Shown here piece after piece: positions 33,880-42,605 of a stretch of DNA of 64,000 nucleotides (positions are counted from its first letter, which is position 1; the number at the start of each line of letters is the position of its first letter). The notes under the pieces are model-generated. The model worked only from the letters and a program-made list of their open reading frames with translations, was not told the origin of the DNA and did no database searches. This DNA comes from Candidatus Micrarchaeum acidiphilum ARMAN-2 (lineage in GTDB: Archaea; Micrarchaeota; Micrarchaeia; Micrarchaeales; Micrarchaeaceae): assembly GCA_009387755.1 (NCBI GenBank), contig GG697241.1:1-64000 (forward strand), in the 5' to 3' direction. A program made the translations under genes and the position numbers.

Positions 33880-34398
33880 ATGGCAAAGTCAGAAGTTGAT
33901 AAAGTAACCGAGGAGAAAATAGCTCACGGAGGCGTTCTTGTAAACGTTTATTTCGACATGCAACACAAGGAAAGGGAGAAGCTCCAACAGCTAATGGTAG
34001 ACCTTGTAAACGAGAGGCTGCTGAAGGAGCGCGGCGTAGTGTACTGCTATGGCGCAATCGAGGAACCATTGGAAAAGGAGGGCATATTCACTACCAGCGC
34101 AAAGATAACCACGCTGGTAGACAATTTCATGGCATTGGTCAATATCGCCTTCAACTACTCCCCCGCAGGCATAGAAATACTGAAACCGAACAGCGAGATG
34201 CGGTTCAAAGTGTCGGAGCTACAGTCGATGCTCATGGACCTATCCCAGATATCGGCAAACTATTCGAGGTTCATACTAGAAAAGGTGCTTAAGAAAGAGG
34301 ATATAGAGGAGATAAACGCTGCACTTGAGAACAGGGCTGCAATAGGAAAGAAGCTGATGGAAACCTCAAACAAGCAGCCAGAAGGCAACGAGCAATAG
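33880..34398 (+). CDS. Hypothetical protein following hisS
   Basis: 172 residues, not recognised. Soluble and helix-rich: KIAHGGVLVNVYFDMQHKEREKLQQLMVDLVNERLLKERGVVYCYGAIEEPLEKEGIFTTSAKITT splits into an N-terminal strand, a long helix and a beta hairpin; FNYSPAGIEILKPNSEMRF follows and the C-terminal third is helical with a Gln/Asn tail. No cysteine pairs or nucleotide motifs. Close coupling to hisS suggests co-transcription. It converges with the DUF763 gene two bases downstream. Confidence 0.7.
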   Translation: MAKSEVDKVTEEKIAHGGVLVNVYFDMQHKEREKLQQLMVDLVNERLLKERGVVYCYGAIEEPLEKEGIFTTSAKITTLVDNFMALVNIAFNYSPAGIEILKPNSEMRFKVSELQSMLMDLSQISANYSRFILEKVLKKEDIEEINAALENRAAIGKKLMETSNKQPEGNEQ

Positions 34399-34400
34399 AT

Positions 34401-35480
34401 TTATCTTGAGTACGCCTGCGACATCCTAGCAGAAAGCCTTGAAAGAGCGCGAACCTTGTCCCTGCCCTCTATTCTGGAGCGAGAAACTATCTCTTTCATC
34501 GAGTTTATCACATCGTCGTAGTGCTTGAGATTTATGGGGTATGGAATACCGTCCTTACCGCCGACGTTGTAGGCATACATAACCGGATCGCGCTTGTATA
34601 TCTCTGTATCGTATATGAGCGAGGATATCATGGCTATTGACCTAAGCGTCCTGCCGCCCATGCCAGGTATTGACAGTAGTTCCGCATAGTCCTTTGGCTG
34701 CATCTCGTTGGCGAACCTTATAAGTTCGCGGGCTCGTTTGGACAAATCTGATCCGATAATGTAGTGCCGCCTTGGAAATTCCAGCGCCGTTGCGCTGGTT
34801 CCGACAAGTTTGTTGATGTCTTCGCGTACTGCCCTGAGGCTGCCGGTCTTTACGCTGCTGTTTTTTGAAAAGGTAAGGTCAATCGCCTCAACGCCTGCGC
34901 TGCCTGTCACCGCGCCGTTGGTCTCTTCTGTGATGTCTTTTCCCAGAAGCGAATCCAGCACCTGGAACCTGACAGCGTATTCAGTTTCTCCGAGCATGCC
35001 CTGCTGTACTATGCACCATCTTGCGTTTTTCGAGAATATGAATGCGTGGTGGTAAATTGAAACCCTGTCGTATACCAGCGCGGAATCTATTTTTGCTATA
35101 ATCCTGCTTTTCGACGCGAATTCATCTGCTACTGCAGACCTTGATAGATAGTCGGCGCCTGTCGCTATTTGGGAGGGCGTAGATGTGCCTTCGCTGCCCT
35201 TGCCTCCTGCTATAAATATGTCGGAATTGAAATTCAGAGCTTCCTTGAGCGCCGCTATGGTCACCGTGGTAGTGCCGCTGCTGTGCCAATCATACCCTAT
35301 GGCACACGCCAGCGCCTGGAACCATTTCGGGTCGGCTATTCTGCGCACCAGCTCGTCTGCACCGAATTCGTCCATTATTTCCTCTGTTATTATGCCGCCG
35401 AGCTTTACCATTCTGCCGAAAAGCCATTTTGGAGCCCTGCCTCCGTGAAGCGGCAGGTAAGTCAATTTCTGCATGATCAT
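34401..35480 (-). CDS. DUF763 family protein
   Basis: 359 residues. The N-terminal LPLHGGRAPKWLFGRMVKLGG, DPKWFQALACAIGYDWHSSGTTTVTIAALKEAL and the mid-region WCIVQQGML are characteristic of DUF763, a family found in archaea and some thermophilic bacteria with no firm function. A helix-hairpin-like LLSIPGMGGRTLRSIAMIS in the C-terminal half is a plausible nucleic-acid contact. ATG 35480 overlaps the stop of the upstream secreted-protein gene (ATGA). Confidence 0.85.
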   Translation of the reverse strand: MIMQKLTYLPLHGGRAPKWLFGRMVKLGGIITEEIMDEFGADELVRRIADPKWFQALACAIGYDWHSSGTTTVTIAALKEALNFNSDIFIAGGKGSEGTSTPSQIATGADYLSRSAVADEFASKSRIIAKIDSALVYDRVSIYHHAFIFSKNARWCIVQQGMLGETEYAVRFQVLDSLLGKDITEETNGAVTGSAGVEAIDLTFSKNSSVKTGSLRAVREDINKLVGTSATALEFPRRHYIIGSDLSKRARELIRFANEMQPKDYAELLSIPGMGGRTLRSIAMISSLIYDTEIYKRDPVMYAYNVGGKDGIPYPINLKHYDDVINSMKEIVSRSRIEGRDKVRALSRLSARMSQAYSR

Positions 35481-36520
35481 TTGATGGATATGTCGGCCAG
35501 CACTCCGGGCGTCTGCGTTGGATACGTGCCGAGCTCGAAATCGCCTATTGCCATGTAAGCGCCAGGCTGCAGCGTATCTGACACGACCCTTATTCTTACG
35601 TTTTCGCCAAGCAGCGAAGTAAGCGGTATTGTGGCGTTCCTGAAGGTGTACGCACTTGTTGAACCGAATATCGTGCTGTTGAACGTGTTGAAATGCGCTA
35701 TTATCTGGGTTTTATTGCCTTCGAGGATTTCGACAGCTATATTGTTGTTTAGCGGGCTTATTATCTTGAAGTTCAGGAACGGCTTTGACACCCTGAAGGC
35801 GCTTGAAGTTATATTTCCCGGCGACACGGAAGTGCCGCAGGTGTAGGTTGTGGCAAAGAAGCTACCATTATAGCCCTGCCATGTCGCATTCTGATAGCAG
35901 CGTGTGGTATTGAGGTCTGCATGCGTTATGTTGAGCGGTGCTGTCCCAAAGCCTTTGCCCGCTACCTGCCAGCCGATGTAGCCGTTGCTGAAGTTCGCAT
36001 TGTATACCTGCGAATACACTGTTGGTGGGGGCGTTATCGATCCGTTCAGGGTTATCAGGGCATATGGATTGGGGCATGTGCCTCCTGGCGGGCCCTTTTT
36101 CAGCGAAATATAATATTTCTGGGCAGGTCCTGTAAAGTTTGAAACAAGGGTTACGCAGTTGAATGTTGAGGTGCCATTAGAATAGACCACCTTGTTGGCG
36201 CCCGTTACGGTGAAATGCGCTTTGGTTGCATTGCCCGTAGCAACCCATACGCCTAGCCTTCCGCCTGTCCAGTAGCATGTTTCATTTACGGTCGAATTTG
36301 GCATTTGGTCAAAAACGCTATAGTTCATGCACGAGTATGCATAGGCAATTGTGGTACTAGTGGTGTTTGTAGTCGTAGTAGAAGATACTGAGGTAGTCGG
36401 AACCGTAGTTACAGTAGTGGTTGACAGACTCGGTATGTCGTGGTATCCCCCAGTATAGAAGTAGCCGATTACCAATATAATAACAAATATTATTATGTAG
36501 GCGATTATTCCCTTGTGCAA
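35477..36520 (-). CDS. Secreted, membrane-anchored protein with Thr-rich stalk
   Basis: About 347 residues if it starts at TTG 36520, preceded by AGGTG. An ATG at 36556 lies in a TATA-like TTTATAATTTTTAAATA stretch and is less likely. One N-terminal helix (IIAYIIIFVIILVIGYFY), a Thr/Ser/Val-rich stalk (STTTVTTVPTTSVSS and onward), then an extracellular region with many NxS/T sequons and paired Cys. The last 150 residues (NANFSNGYIGWQVAGKGFG, NNNIAVEILEG, LLGENVRIRVVSD, YMAIGDFELG) look like a galactose-binding-type jelly roll. No family named; likely surface protein. Confidence 0.7.
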   Translation of the reverse strand: MHKGIIAYIIIFVIILVIGYFYTGGYHDIPSLSTTTVTTVPTTSVSSTTTTNTTSTTIAYAYSCMNYSVFDQMPNSTVNETCYWTGGRLGVWVATGNATKAHFTVTGANKVVYSNGTSTFNCVTLVSNFTGPAQKYYISLKKGPPGGTCPNPYALITLNGSITPPPTVYSQVYNANFSNGYIGWQVAGKGFGTAPLNITHADLNTTRCYQNATWQGYNGSFFATTYTCGTSVSPGNITSSAFRVSKPFLNFKIISPLNNNIAVEILEGNKTQIIAHFNTFNSTIFGSTSAYTFRNATIPLTSLLGENVRIRVVSDTLQPGAYMAIGDFELGTYPTQTPGVLADISIK

Positions 36521-36618
36521 AAGAACACCTTGCAAGTATTTAAAAATTATAAACATTTAAATTTATGTATGTAAAAATAGGTATTGGTCTTTTTATTTTA
36601 ATGTTTTAAGGTGAATTC

Positions 36619-36732
36619 TTGGGAAGCATACCTAGAAAATGGAAGAAAAAAGGAAGAATGCGCTGGAAATGGATAAAGAAAAGGAGAAAAAGGCTCAAGC
36701 GCGCCCAGAAGAGGAGAGTCGGAGAACTCTGA
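36619..36732 (+). CDS. 50S ribosomal protein L41e (eL41)
   Basis: A 37-residue, extremely basic peptide from TTG 36619, which has an AAGGTG Shine-Dalgarno. An internal ATG at 36658 would give a 24-residue form starting [15 protein letters not shown], very like the canonical 25-residue L41 (MRAKWRKKR...). Almost half of its residues are Lys or Arg and there are three Trp. eL41 is the smallest ribosomal protein and is easily missed. It converges with secY. Confidence 0.78.
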   Translation: MGSIPRKWKKKGRMRWKWIKKRRKRLKRAQKRRVGEL

Positions 36733-36773
36733 GCCGCGGGGGCTTTCCCTGCAGCTTCTGATTTGTCTTTTCC

Positions 36774-38225
36774 TTATTTTGTTATTTTGTTTAGTATCGG
36801 GTAGGTATCGTAGAGGTTCTCCTGCTCCAGCTGCTGGTACAGCATATATATTATGCCCACAGTGAGGAGTATGCCCATCCCCGTGCCTATGGCTCCGGTG
36901 AGCGTAGCTATCGCTGCAAGTAATCCTACGAACAGGCTGCCTAGCACGGTTATTGTAGGGACGTACTTGTTTAGCACGTTTTCTATTACCCGCGGGTCCC
37001 TTCTGAATCCAGGGATCTGCCAGCCCGTTTCGCCGAGCTGCTGGGCCATGTTTTTGGGGCTCTGACCGGTCATTTCTATCCAGAATTTGCCGAATATCAC
37101 GCACAGTATCAGCAACACTACAGTGTAAACTATCACGTGCACCCATTCTGGCACGAGCACCATCCCGCCCCATGGCAGGAATAGGTTGCTGGTATGTGTA
37201 GCTAGGTAGGTGAAATATGCCCCGTAGCCCCCTATTCCGTACGGTGCGGAATACGGCAATGGGAATGTGGGCGATATCAGGTACACAAGACCGCCTGAAA
37301 GAGTCTGCGTGCCGCCTACCGACTGGTAGTAGGCTATGAACTTTGCTACGCTGGCCAAATTGCCCTTCACGCCTGCAAGGAACCGAAACCATACCGTGAG
37401 GCTGAGCTCCAGGGAAGACGCCAGTATCACTGGCAGTACGCTCACGTAAAGGAAAGGTATGGGCAGCCTTCCGCCCACGCCGCGAAGCTGCTCGAAGCTC
37501 AGCGGCAGCTCGACCTTCATCTCATAGGCGTATATGCTTACCAGGAATATTACAAATGCGAATATCAGCGGCCCGAAGGCAAGGAGTGCATTTGCCGGGG
37601 CGGCTGCTCCGCCTGCAGCGATTGCCGCGGCAGCCTCAGGTATGAGTATGCTAACAGTTCCGGCTATTATGGCGTACGACACCCCGGCTGCTATAAACAT
37701 GTTTATTCCGGATGTGATGCCCCACTTGCTCATTATTTCGTCCAGGAATATTATTATTATCGCACCTATGGCCAATTGCAGTATTACATAGCCTATCAGC
37801 GACGGAGACGCGACCGGCACGTATCCGCTGAGCACAAATACCACTGATTCTATTACTGCTATGCAAATTGCAGACAGCTTTTGCAGGGCCTGGAACCTGG
37901 ATTTCTGCGCGGTCTCCGTGAGATCCAGTTTTATCAGTCCGGATCCGTTTATAAGCTGCAGTATTATGCTAGATAGCACTATGGGCCCTATTCCCACCGT
38001 TATGAGGCTGCCGACCTTTGCGGCGAATATTATGCTTATGAGCTGCAGCAGCGGCTGGGTTACGTCCTGCTGGTTGACTCCTATGGCGTATGTGTTGTAC
38101 AGCAGGAAATATATTACAAGGATTCCTGCCGTCCAGTACATCTTTTCGCGGAGCGACAGCGGTTTCTTAGGTCCCTGTATCGATGGAAGATACTTGGATA
38201 TCTTGTCCATGAATTCTAGTGCCAT
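36774..38225 (-). CDS. secY: Preprotein translocase subunit SecY
   Basis: 483 residues, about ten transmembrane helices. The plug/TM2 segment LITVGIGPIVLSSIILQLINGSGLIKLDL, cytoplasmic loop YEMKVELPLSFEQLRGVGGRLPIPFLYVSVLPVILASSL and C-terminal QLGETGWQIPGFRRDPR are all standard. Forms the protein-conducting channel with SecE and SecG. Not within a ribosomal protein operon here. SRP54 and SRP RNA are elsewhere in this window. ATG 38225. Confidence 0.95.
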   Translation of the reverse strand: MALEFMDKISKYLPSIQGPKKPLSLREKMYWTAGILVIYFLLYNTYAIGVNQQDVTQPLLQLISIIFAAKVGSLITVGIGPIVLSSIILQLINGSGLIKLDLTETAQKSRFQALQKLSAICIAVIESVVFVLSGYVPVASPSLIGYVILQLAIGAIIIIFLDEIMSKWGITSGINMFIAAGVSYAIIAGTVSILIPEAAAAIAAGGAAAPANALLAFGPLIFAFVIFLVSIYAYEMKVELPLSFEQLRGVGGRLPIPFLYVSVLPVILASSLELSLTVWFRFLAGVKGNLASVAKFIAYYQSVGGTQTLSGGLVYLISPTFPLPYSAPYGIGGYGAYFTYLATHTSNLFLPWGGMVLVPEWVHVIVYTVVLLILCVIFGKFWIEMTGQSPKNMAQQLGETGWQIPGFRRDPRVIENVLNKYVPTITVLGSLFVGLLAAIATLTGAIGTGMGILLTVGIIYMLYQQLEQENLYDTYPILNKITK

Positions 38226-38260
38226 CTGCTATTCCCCAAAATAGTTGTTGCCTTTCTTTT

Positions 38261-39412
38261 TTATTTTTTGTTTAGGCGTATGGTGTATGTGCCCCCTTTT
38301 ATTTCCTGGACAGCTTCTATTGTAGAATCCCTGTCCGGGGACATGCCGCTTATCAGCGCAAGAGAAATCTCTATGAGCTCCTGCCTTGAATTTATGGTAT
38401 CAAATGAAAGCTCTACGGGATAATTTTTTGAATTTTTAATACTTAGTTTACCAAGGTTTAATAGCTTTACGCTGCTTTGAAGGCATTTACCGTAAGACTT
38501 GTCATCCCTGCCGTATACAGACAGTATCTTGTCGCCAAGTATCCCGCCCACATACCTTACGCTGTCTTTCATGTATTCCAGATACGCCTTGTCTGAGACA
38601 ACCTTGTTTAGCATATAGTAGTATGATTCCGAGAATTTGGCGCTGTTGGAAAGGTCGTTTCTGCTAAGGTCTGAGTATAGGCTTGAGGCAAGGCGTTCCA
38701 ATAGCCCCTTTGGCTCGATGGGTAAGTCTGCTTCGTAGTCTGCAGTATTAGAAACTGTGAATACGCAAAGGTCGGAATCGTTGTTTTGGCACCTCTGCTC
38801 CGATACCTTTGAGTATACGCCGGTTATTGCCGTGAGAAACCCGGATATTATGCCGGCTTCAAAGCTGTGCAGGTTCATCCCTATGTTCTGGCCCTTGTTT
38901 GACCTTATAAAAAAGGATATCTTTCCGTCCCTATATATTTCGTGTGACGCACTCGCGTATCCTATCTTTTCTATGAAGTCAGTAAGATCCGAAAGCGCGG
39001 CGTGCTTGTCCTTGTAGATGCTGCCATATCCGCCGCTTACCTTTACCCCTATGGCAAATCCGCTATGGTATGAAACCCTTCGCATGCCCTTTGTAAGATT
39101 CATCAGTACGTGGTTTAGCAGTATTGCGTTTCTGTCCACCTGAGCTTCAGGCACGCTCTTTATTATATTATTTATCATTATGTCGGTTAGGCCGTTTTGG
39201 GTATTTGTAGTGCTTGCAGCGGCGCTAGGGATTTGATGAAGGGCTTTTTTAGGCGTAGAGCCGGATGCCAATTTTTTTGGATTCTGGCGTTTCTTCGGCG
39301 CATGCGTAATTTTTGAATTTGCGTGAATCTTTCTTGCTGCTGAACTAGCCTTTCTTCGCGCTTTGGATTTCCGGACTTTATCTTTTTTGCCTGATTTTTT
39401 ACTGCTAGCCAT
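38261..39412 (-). CDS. V4R-like domain protein with basic N-terminal tail
   Basis: 383 residues. The first 65 are Lys/Arg/Ser/Ala-rich and probably disordered. The middle (about 85-235) resembles a V4R/heme-NO-binding-like domain: RVSYHSGFAIGVKVSG, then FEAGIISGFLTAITGVYSKVSEQRCQNNDSDLCVFTV, where V4R proteins have a Cys-x-GD-x-C-x-F segment that can bind a metal or ligand. A second, weaker copy may follow (SESYYYMLNKVV, SVRYVGGILGDKILS). The role is unknown; such domains often sense small hydrophobic ligands. ATG 39412; secY lies 36 bases beyond its stop on the same strand. Confidence 0.55.
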   Translation of the reverse strand: MASSKKSGKKDKVRKSKARRKASSAARKIHANSKITHAPKKRQNPKKLASGSTPKKALHQIPSAAASTTNTQNGLTDIMINNIIKSVPEAQVDRNAILLNHVLMNLTKGMRRVSYHSGFAIGVKVSGGYGSIYKDKHAALSDLTDFIEKIGYASASHEIYRDGKISFFIRSNKGQNIGMNLHSFEAGIISGFLTAITGVYSKVSEQRCQNNDSDLCVFTVSNTADYEADLPIEPKGLLERLASSLYSDLSRNDLSNSAKFSESYYYMLNKVVSDKAYLEYMKDSVRYVGGILGDKILSVYGRDDKSYGKCLQSSVKLLNLGKLSIKNSKNYPVELSFDTINSRQELIEISLALISGMSPDRDSTIEAVQEIKGGTYTIRLNKK

Positions 39413-39492
39413 AAAACCGCCTTGGTCACCTATCCAGTAATTAGTTGATTAATAATAAATTACTTACTGGTTGCAGGCTATGCGGCGGTCTG

Positions 39493-40041
39493 TTACCTTG
39501 TACGCGCTATCCTTCCAGAAAGGTAGTATATCGAAAGCAAGTTTGCAGCTATGAATACTGCGATTAGGGCGGGGCCGTAAACGGCTATTGCGGATATTAT
39601 CCCGCTCACGGCGAATACGTTAAGGCCCAGAGGGTATAGTATGCTGCCGAGTATTGGAACTTCGCACGAGCACCCGGCTATGACGCCGCTTGCTGCAGGC
39701 ATTGCCACGCTCAAGAAGCTCGCCGGCGCCCCGTTTTTTATTTTGCTTCTCCTTAGCGATCTTATTGAGAATATGCTGATTGAAAGCAGTATGCCGGAGG
39801 TTATCACAAGCAGGTATATCATGTATGCAGGTATTGTAAGCAGGAATACGCCATGGTCGCTCTGCGTTATCAGGAAGTAGAACAATAGGTAGTATATTAC
39901 CGCACCAATAACAGCTATGCCTATGTGTTCGGGCCTTGAAAATACCGCCCTTATTGAGGCAAGCCTTCTTCTCCTGGCGGATGCGGCATTTGGCCGTTTA
40001 GTGCTTCTTGTTTTGCTTTTGTATGGCATTGGTACCATCAT
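39493..40041 (-). CDS. Small integral membrane protein paired with DUF929
   Basis: About 182 residues from ATG 40041, overlapping the DUF929 stop by four bases (ATGA). A longer start at 40086 lies inside the neighbour and is unlikely. A basic cytoplasmic tail (KSKTRSTKRP...RRRR) precedes about five membrane helices. One loop has GVIAGCSCEVPILGS, a CxC that may take part in thiol chemistry. Tight coupling to the thioredoxin-like DUF929 gene suggests a membrane redox pair analogous in role to DsbB/VKOR with DsbA. That link is inference. Confidence 0.65.
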   Translation of the reverse strand: MMVPMPYKSKTRSTKRPNAASARRRRLASIRAVFSRPEHIGIAVIGAVIYYLLFYFLITQSDHGVFLLTIPAYMIYLLVITSGILLSISIFSIRSLRRSKIKNGAPASFLSVAMPAASGVIAGCSCEVPILGSILYPLGLNVFAVSGIISAIAVYGPALIAVFIAANLLSIYYLSGRIARTR

Positions 40042-41162
40042 ATGCCTTCGCTGTTCTCTATGCCCTTTATTGCAGGCAGTGAACATATGCTAGGCATGTT
40101 TGTTGTCGTGCCGTTCAGCGTTGAGCACATCATGGCCGCGTATATGTCCGCACCGGCATATTCGGTAAGGGCGAATTGATCAGTGGGGTTTGCAAGCTGC
40201 TTGAATACGGAAGCGTGTGTCATGTTAGTCATTGGGAGTGTGTTGTTTGTTGGGGTCGAATTGCCAAAATCCACGGCGTCTGCGCCGGCTACGTTGTACT
40301 TGCCCCATATAGTATATGGAGTGCCTTGGAAGTTGTTCAACTGGACTATGAACTTCATGGCGTCAATGTATACAGTATTGTTAGTGGCGTTTATCCTGCT
40401 TTGTATGGTGCCCATCGGATTCAGGACGAATCCTCCGGTTATGGGATTGGCGTCGTCTATGGATATGAAGTTTATGTAGCTGCTGTTGTAGAAGGCGCCG
40501 AGGTCTTCTGCTGACTGATTGTATTGCGCCGGTGACCAGTAAAGCGTTGGCAGATCATGGTCTCCGAAGGAGCTGTACCCTTTATAAAGCCTGGAGAACG
40601 TGCCGAACCTTGAAAGTGCCAACGCCATGGCCCACCTGTTCTCTCCGCAGAAGACGCAGGTTATAGAGCCCAGATATATTGTAGATGGCTTGCCGTTAAC
40701 TATGAATGGCGGTACTACCGAAGAGCCCTTTCCGCTTGCAAAATTTACCAAGGAGCCGTTGAGCAGCATTTCGCCTGCCGTCTCAAAGTACGAATTGGGT
40801 GCATTGTTTATTACTGCCAGGTCTGTCGCGTTGAGCGGCTGGTTTATGTTGGTAAGCCTGCTTCCGAATGGCATCTGCTTTGTTATTACTGGGTCGCTAG
40901 GTATAGATGTGGGAGGCACAATAAGATTGCCGGTTATGTTGTACGAGGGAACTGTTGAGCTGTTACTGCTTGATGAGAAATGCAGGTTTGATATTTCTGT
41001 TTTGATGGAACTTATGCTTGAGCTAAATGCCAATATGGTGAATATCAGCGCTATTGCAAGGACAAGTACGGCTGCAGAAAGTACATAGTTAGATCTTGAA
41101 AGCCGTTTTATGGCTGCTTCTGTGCCGGCCCTTGGGGCGCCTGAACTTTTAATCTTGGGCAT
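40038..41162 (-). CDS. DUF929 thioredoxin-like exported protein
   Basis: 374 residues. One N-terminal membrane helix (VLSAAVLVLAIALIFTILAF) anchors an extracellular domain. The core has STIYLGSITCVFCGENRWAMALALSRFG, the thioredoxin-like CxxC region of DUF929, then FGDHDLPTLYW and YTIWGKYNVAGADAVDFGN. The family is best known from Sulfolobales and Thermoplasmatales. Probably an outer-face thiol oxidoreductase. It is upstream of, and overlaps, the CxC membrane protein gene. Ends with a further Cys pair (MMCSTLNG, SICSLPA) that may form a disulfide. Confidence 0.85.
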   Translation of the reverse strand: MPKIKSSGAPRAGTEAAIKRLSRSNYVLSAAVLVLAIALIFTILAFSSSISSIKTEISNLHFSSSSNSSTVPSYNITGNLIVPPTSIPSDPVITKQMPFGSRLTNINQPLNATDLAVINNAPNSYFETAGEMLLNGSLVNFASGKGSSVVPPFIVNGKPSTIYLGSITCVFCGENRWAMALALSRFGTFSRLYKGYSSFGDHDLPTLYWSPAQYNQSAEDLGAFYNSSYINFISIDDANPITGGFVLNPMGTIQSRINATNNTVYIDAMKFIVQLNNFQGTPYTIWGKYNVAGADAVDFGNSTPTNNTLPMTNMTHASVFKQLANPTDQFALTEYAGADIYAAMMCSTLNGTTTNMPSICSLPAIKGIENSEGI

Positions 41163-41245
41163 AATGCATCTCTTTATTATAAAGCAATTGATTTATTAAT
41201 AATATTCTGATATTTAATTTTATTCAGATATATATGCGTTAGGTG

Positions 41246-42040
41246 ATGTGCCTGCAACAGACACGGCAACTTATGACCCATATAAACAGGATGGAACTGC
41301 GAAAAACAGTTACGGTTATGGCGGATGCCCATTGCCACCTTGATGCAATAGATATTCTAAAGATAAACGAGGCGGTCGAAGATGGGGTGCTCTACATGTT
41401 TACAGATGGCGTCGACACGAAATCCAACTTGAAGTCCATAGACCTGGCATCAAAGCACGTATTTCCGCTTGTAGGGGTGCATCCAGAATATGCAGCGGCC
41501 ATGTCAGATAAGGAGCTCAATTACAATTTGGATATAGCAAGAAGCAACAAGAGCGTAATTGTAGGCATAGGCGAGATAGGCTTGGATTATACCCGCGCTG
41601 CCGGCTTCGAAGGCATGGACAGGCAGAAGCAGGTTTTTGAGCTTTTTCTGGACCTAGCCGAAAAGCTTAAGATGCCCGTCAGCGTGCATTCCAGAAATGC
41701 AATAGATGATGTGTTCATAATACTCAAAGAACGCACAGACCTCAAAGTACACATCCACTTCTTTGAGGGCGGCGTTGAGCATGCCAAAATTGCTGAGAGA
41801 AGGGGTTATATGATATCGGTGCCTCCGCTGAAATCTGCCAAAAGGGACAAAGTAATAAATAGCATATCCATAGATTACTTAATGGCAGAGACGGATTCGC
41901 CGACTGCAGGCATGTTTCCTAAGGATGTTAGATCCGCGGTTGAGAACATAGCCAGGCTAAAACAGGTAAGCTTCGAGACCGCTGCTGAAAAGCTAACGCA
42001 AAATACTATTGAATTTTTTAACGTTAAGGACAGGATTTAG
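41246..42040 (+). CDS. TatD-family metal-dependent hydrolase/DNase
   Basis: Metallo-hydrolase TIM barrel: ADAHCHLDA near the start gives the HxH pair, then VGVHPEYA, VGIGEIGLDY (Glu ligand), PVSVHSRNAIDD, VHIHFFEG and the late MAETDSP aspartate. This is the TatD DNase pattern (PF01026). About 264 residues from ATG 41246; the N-terminal 24 residues are not conserved, and ATG 41291 or 41318 (MADAHCHLD) are alternatives. TATA-like stretch 41212-41236. The tRNA-Arg gene starts one base after the stop codon. Confidence 0.88.
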   Translation: MCLQQTRQLMTHINRMELRKTVTVMADAHCHLDAIDILKINEAVEDGVLYMFTDGVDTKSNLKSIDLASKHVFPLVGVHPEYAAAMSDKELNYNLDIARSNKSVIVGIGEIGLDYTRAAGFEGMDRQKQVFELFLDLAEKLKMPVSVHSRNAIDDVFIILKERTDLKVHIHFFEGGVEHAKIAERRGYMISVPPLKSAKRDKVINSISIDYLMAETDSPTAGMFPKDVRSAVENIARLKQVSFETAAEKLTQNTIEFFNVKDRI

Positions 42041-42041
42041 C

Positions 42042-42136
42042 GGGCCCGTAGCTCAGCTTGGACAGAGCAGCAGCCTTCTAAGCTGATGGTCGCGGGTTCA
42101 AAATGCACAGAATGCATGAAAGTCCCGCCGGGCCCG
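42042..42136 (+). tRNA. tRNA-Arg (anticodon TCT) with a probable T-loop intron
   Basis: The acceptor GGGCCCG pairs with CGGGCCC plus discriminator G. The D arm is GCTC-AGCTTGGACA-GAGC, and the anticodon arm is GCAGC-CTTCTAA-GCTGA with anticodon TCT (a G-A at the stem base). The T-stem is GCGGG/CCCGC. The T loop reads TTCAAA and then has 20 extra bases (about 42103-42122) before T and the stem. Removing them gives TTCAAAT, a perfect T loop, and a 75-base tRNA. The insert itself folds (ATGCA-cagaa-TGCAT). CCA is not encoded. The isotype is secure. Confidence 0.92.
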
Positions 42137-42142
42137 CGAAAT

Positions 42143-42574
42143 TTATGCTTGTGACGGCGGCTGTTCGCCTTTTGCCCTTCCGCCGCGCTTTTCCTGCCTG
42201 CCAGAGTTTGCGTTCGGGAACTCTGTGAGAAGGTCCTCTTCTGACGTGCTATCCATCCATGCCTTTACGTATGCAGCTATGTTTTTGAGGGGCTTGGTAT
42301 AACGGTCGGTAAGCGAATACGAAGTATTTTCGTGCTTCAGCATTCCGATTTGAACGCCGTAGTCAAGGTATCTTTTTGCCGTAGCTATCGGAATGTCCTT
42401 TGGGACGTCCTTTAGTTTCAGGGTTCCTTTCCTTTTGACCGAGTAAAGAAGCGCTGCAAACCGATATGCCTCTGTCTCATTGTCGAAAAAGATTTTTGCG
42501 ATCTCCTTTACGTTGAGGTTCTTAAGCTTCTCCTTGAAAGGGGCGTCCTCAAATTCCCAGTATTTTATGCCCAT
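42143..42574 (-). CDS. Winged-helix-like hypothetical protein
   Basis: 143 residues from ATG 42574 (GTGAT upstream; GTG 42583 is an alternative). KEIAKIFFDNETEAYRFAALLYSVKRKGTLKLKDVPKDIPIATAKRYLDYGVQIGMLKHENTSYSLTDRYTKPL looks like a winged helix: recognition helix IATAKRYLDYGVQIG and a wing ENTSYSLTDRY. The tail is a Gly/Arg/Lys-rich disordered segment. Could be a transcription regulator or a translation-linked DNA/RNA binder. Same strand and 31 bases downstream of the Drg GTPase gene. Confidence 0.65.
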   Translation of the reverse strand: MGIKYWEFEDAPFKEKLKNLNVKEIAKIFFDNETEAYRFAALLYSVKRKGTLKLKDVPKDIPIATAKRYLDYGVQIGMLKHENTSYSLTDRYTKPLKNIAAYVKAWMDSTSEEDLLTEFPNANSGRQEKRGGRAKGEQPPSQA

Positions 42575-42605
42575 CTCGATCACTGCGCTTGCTCATTTAA
42601 CATAT

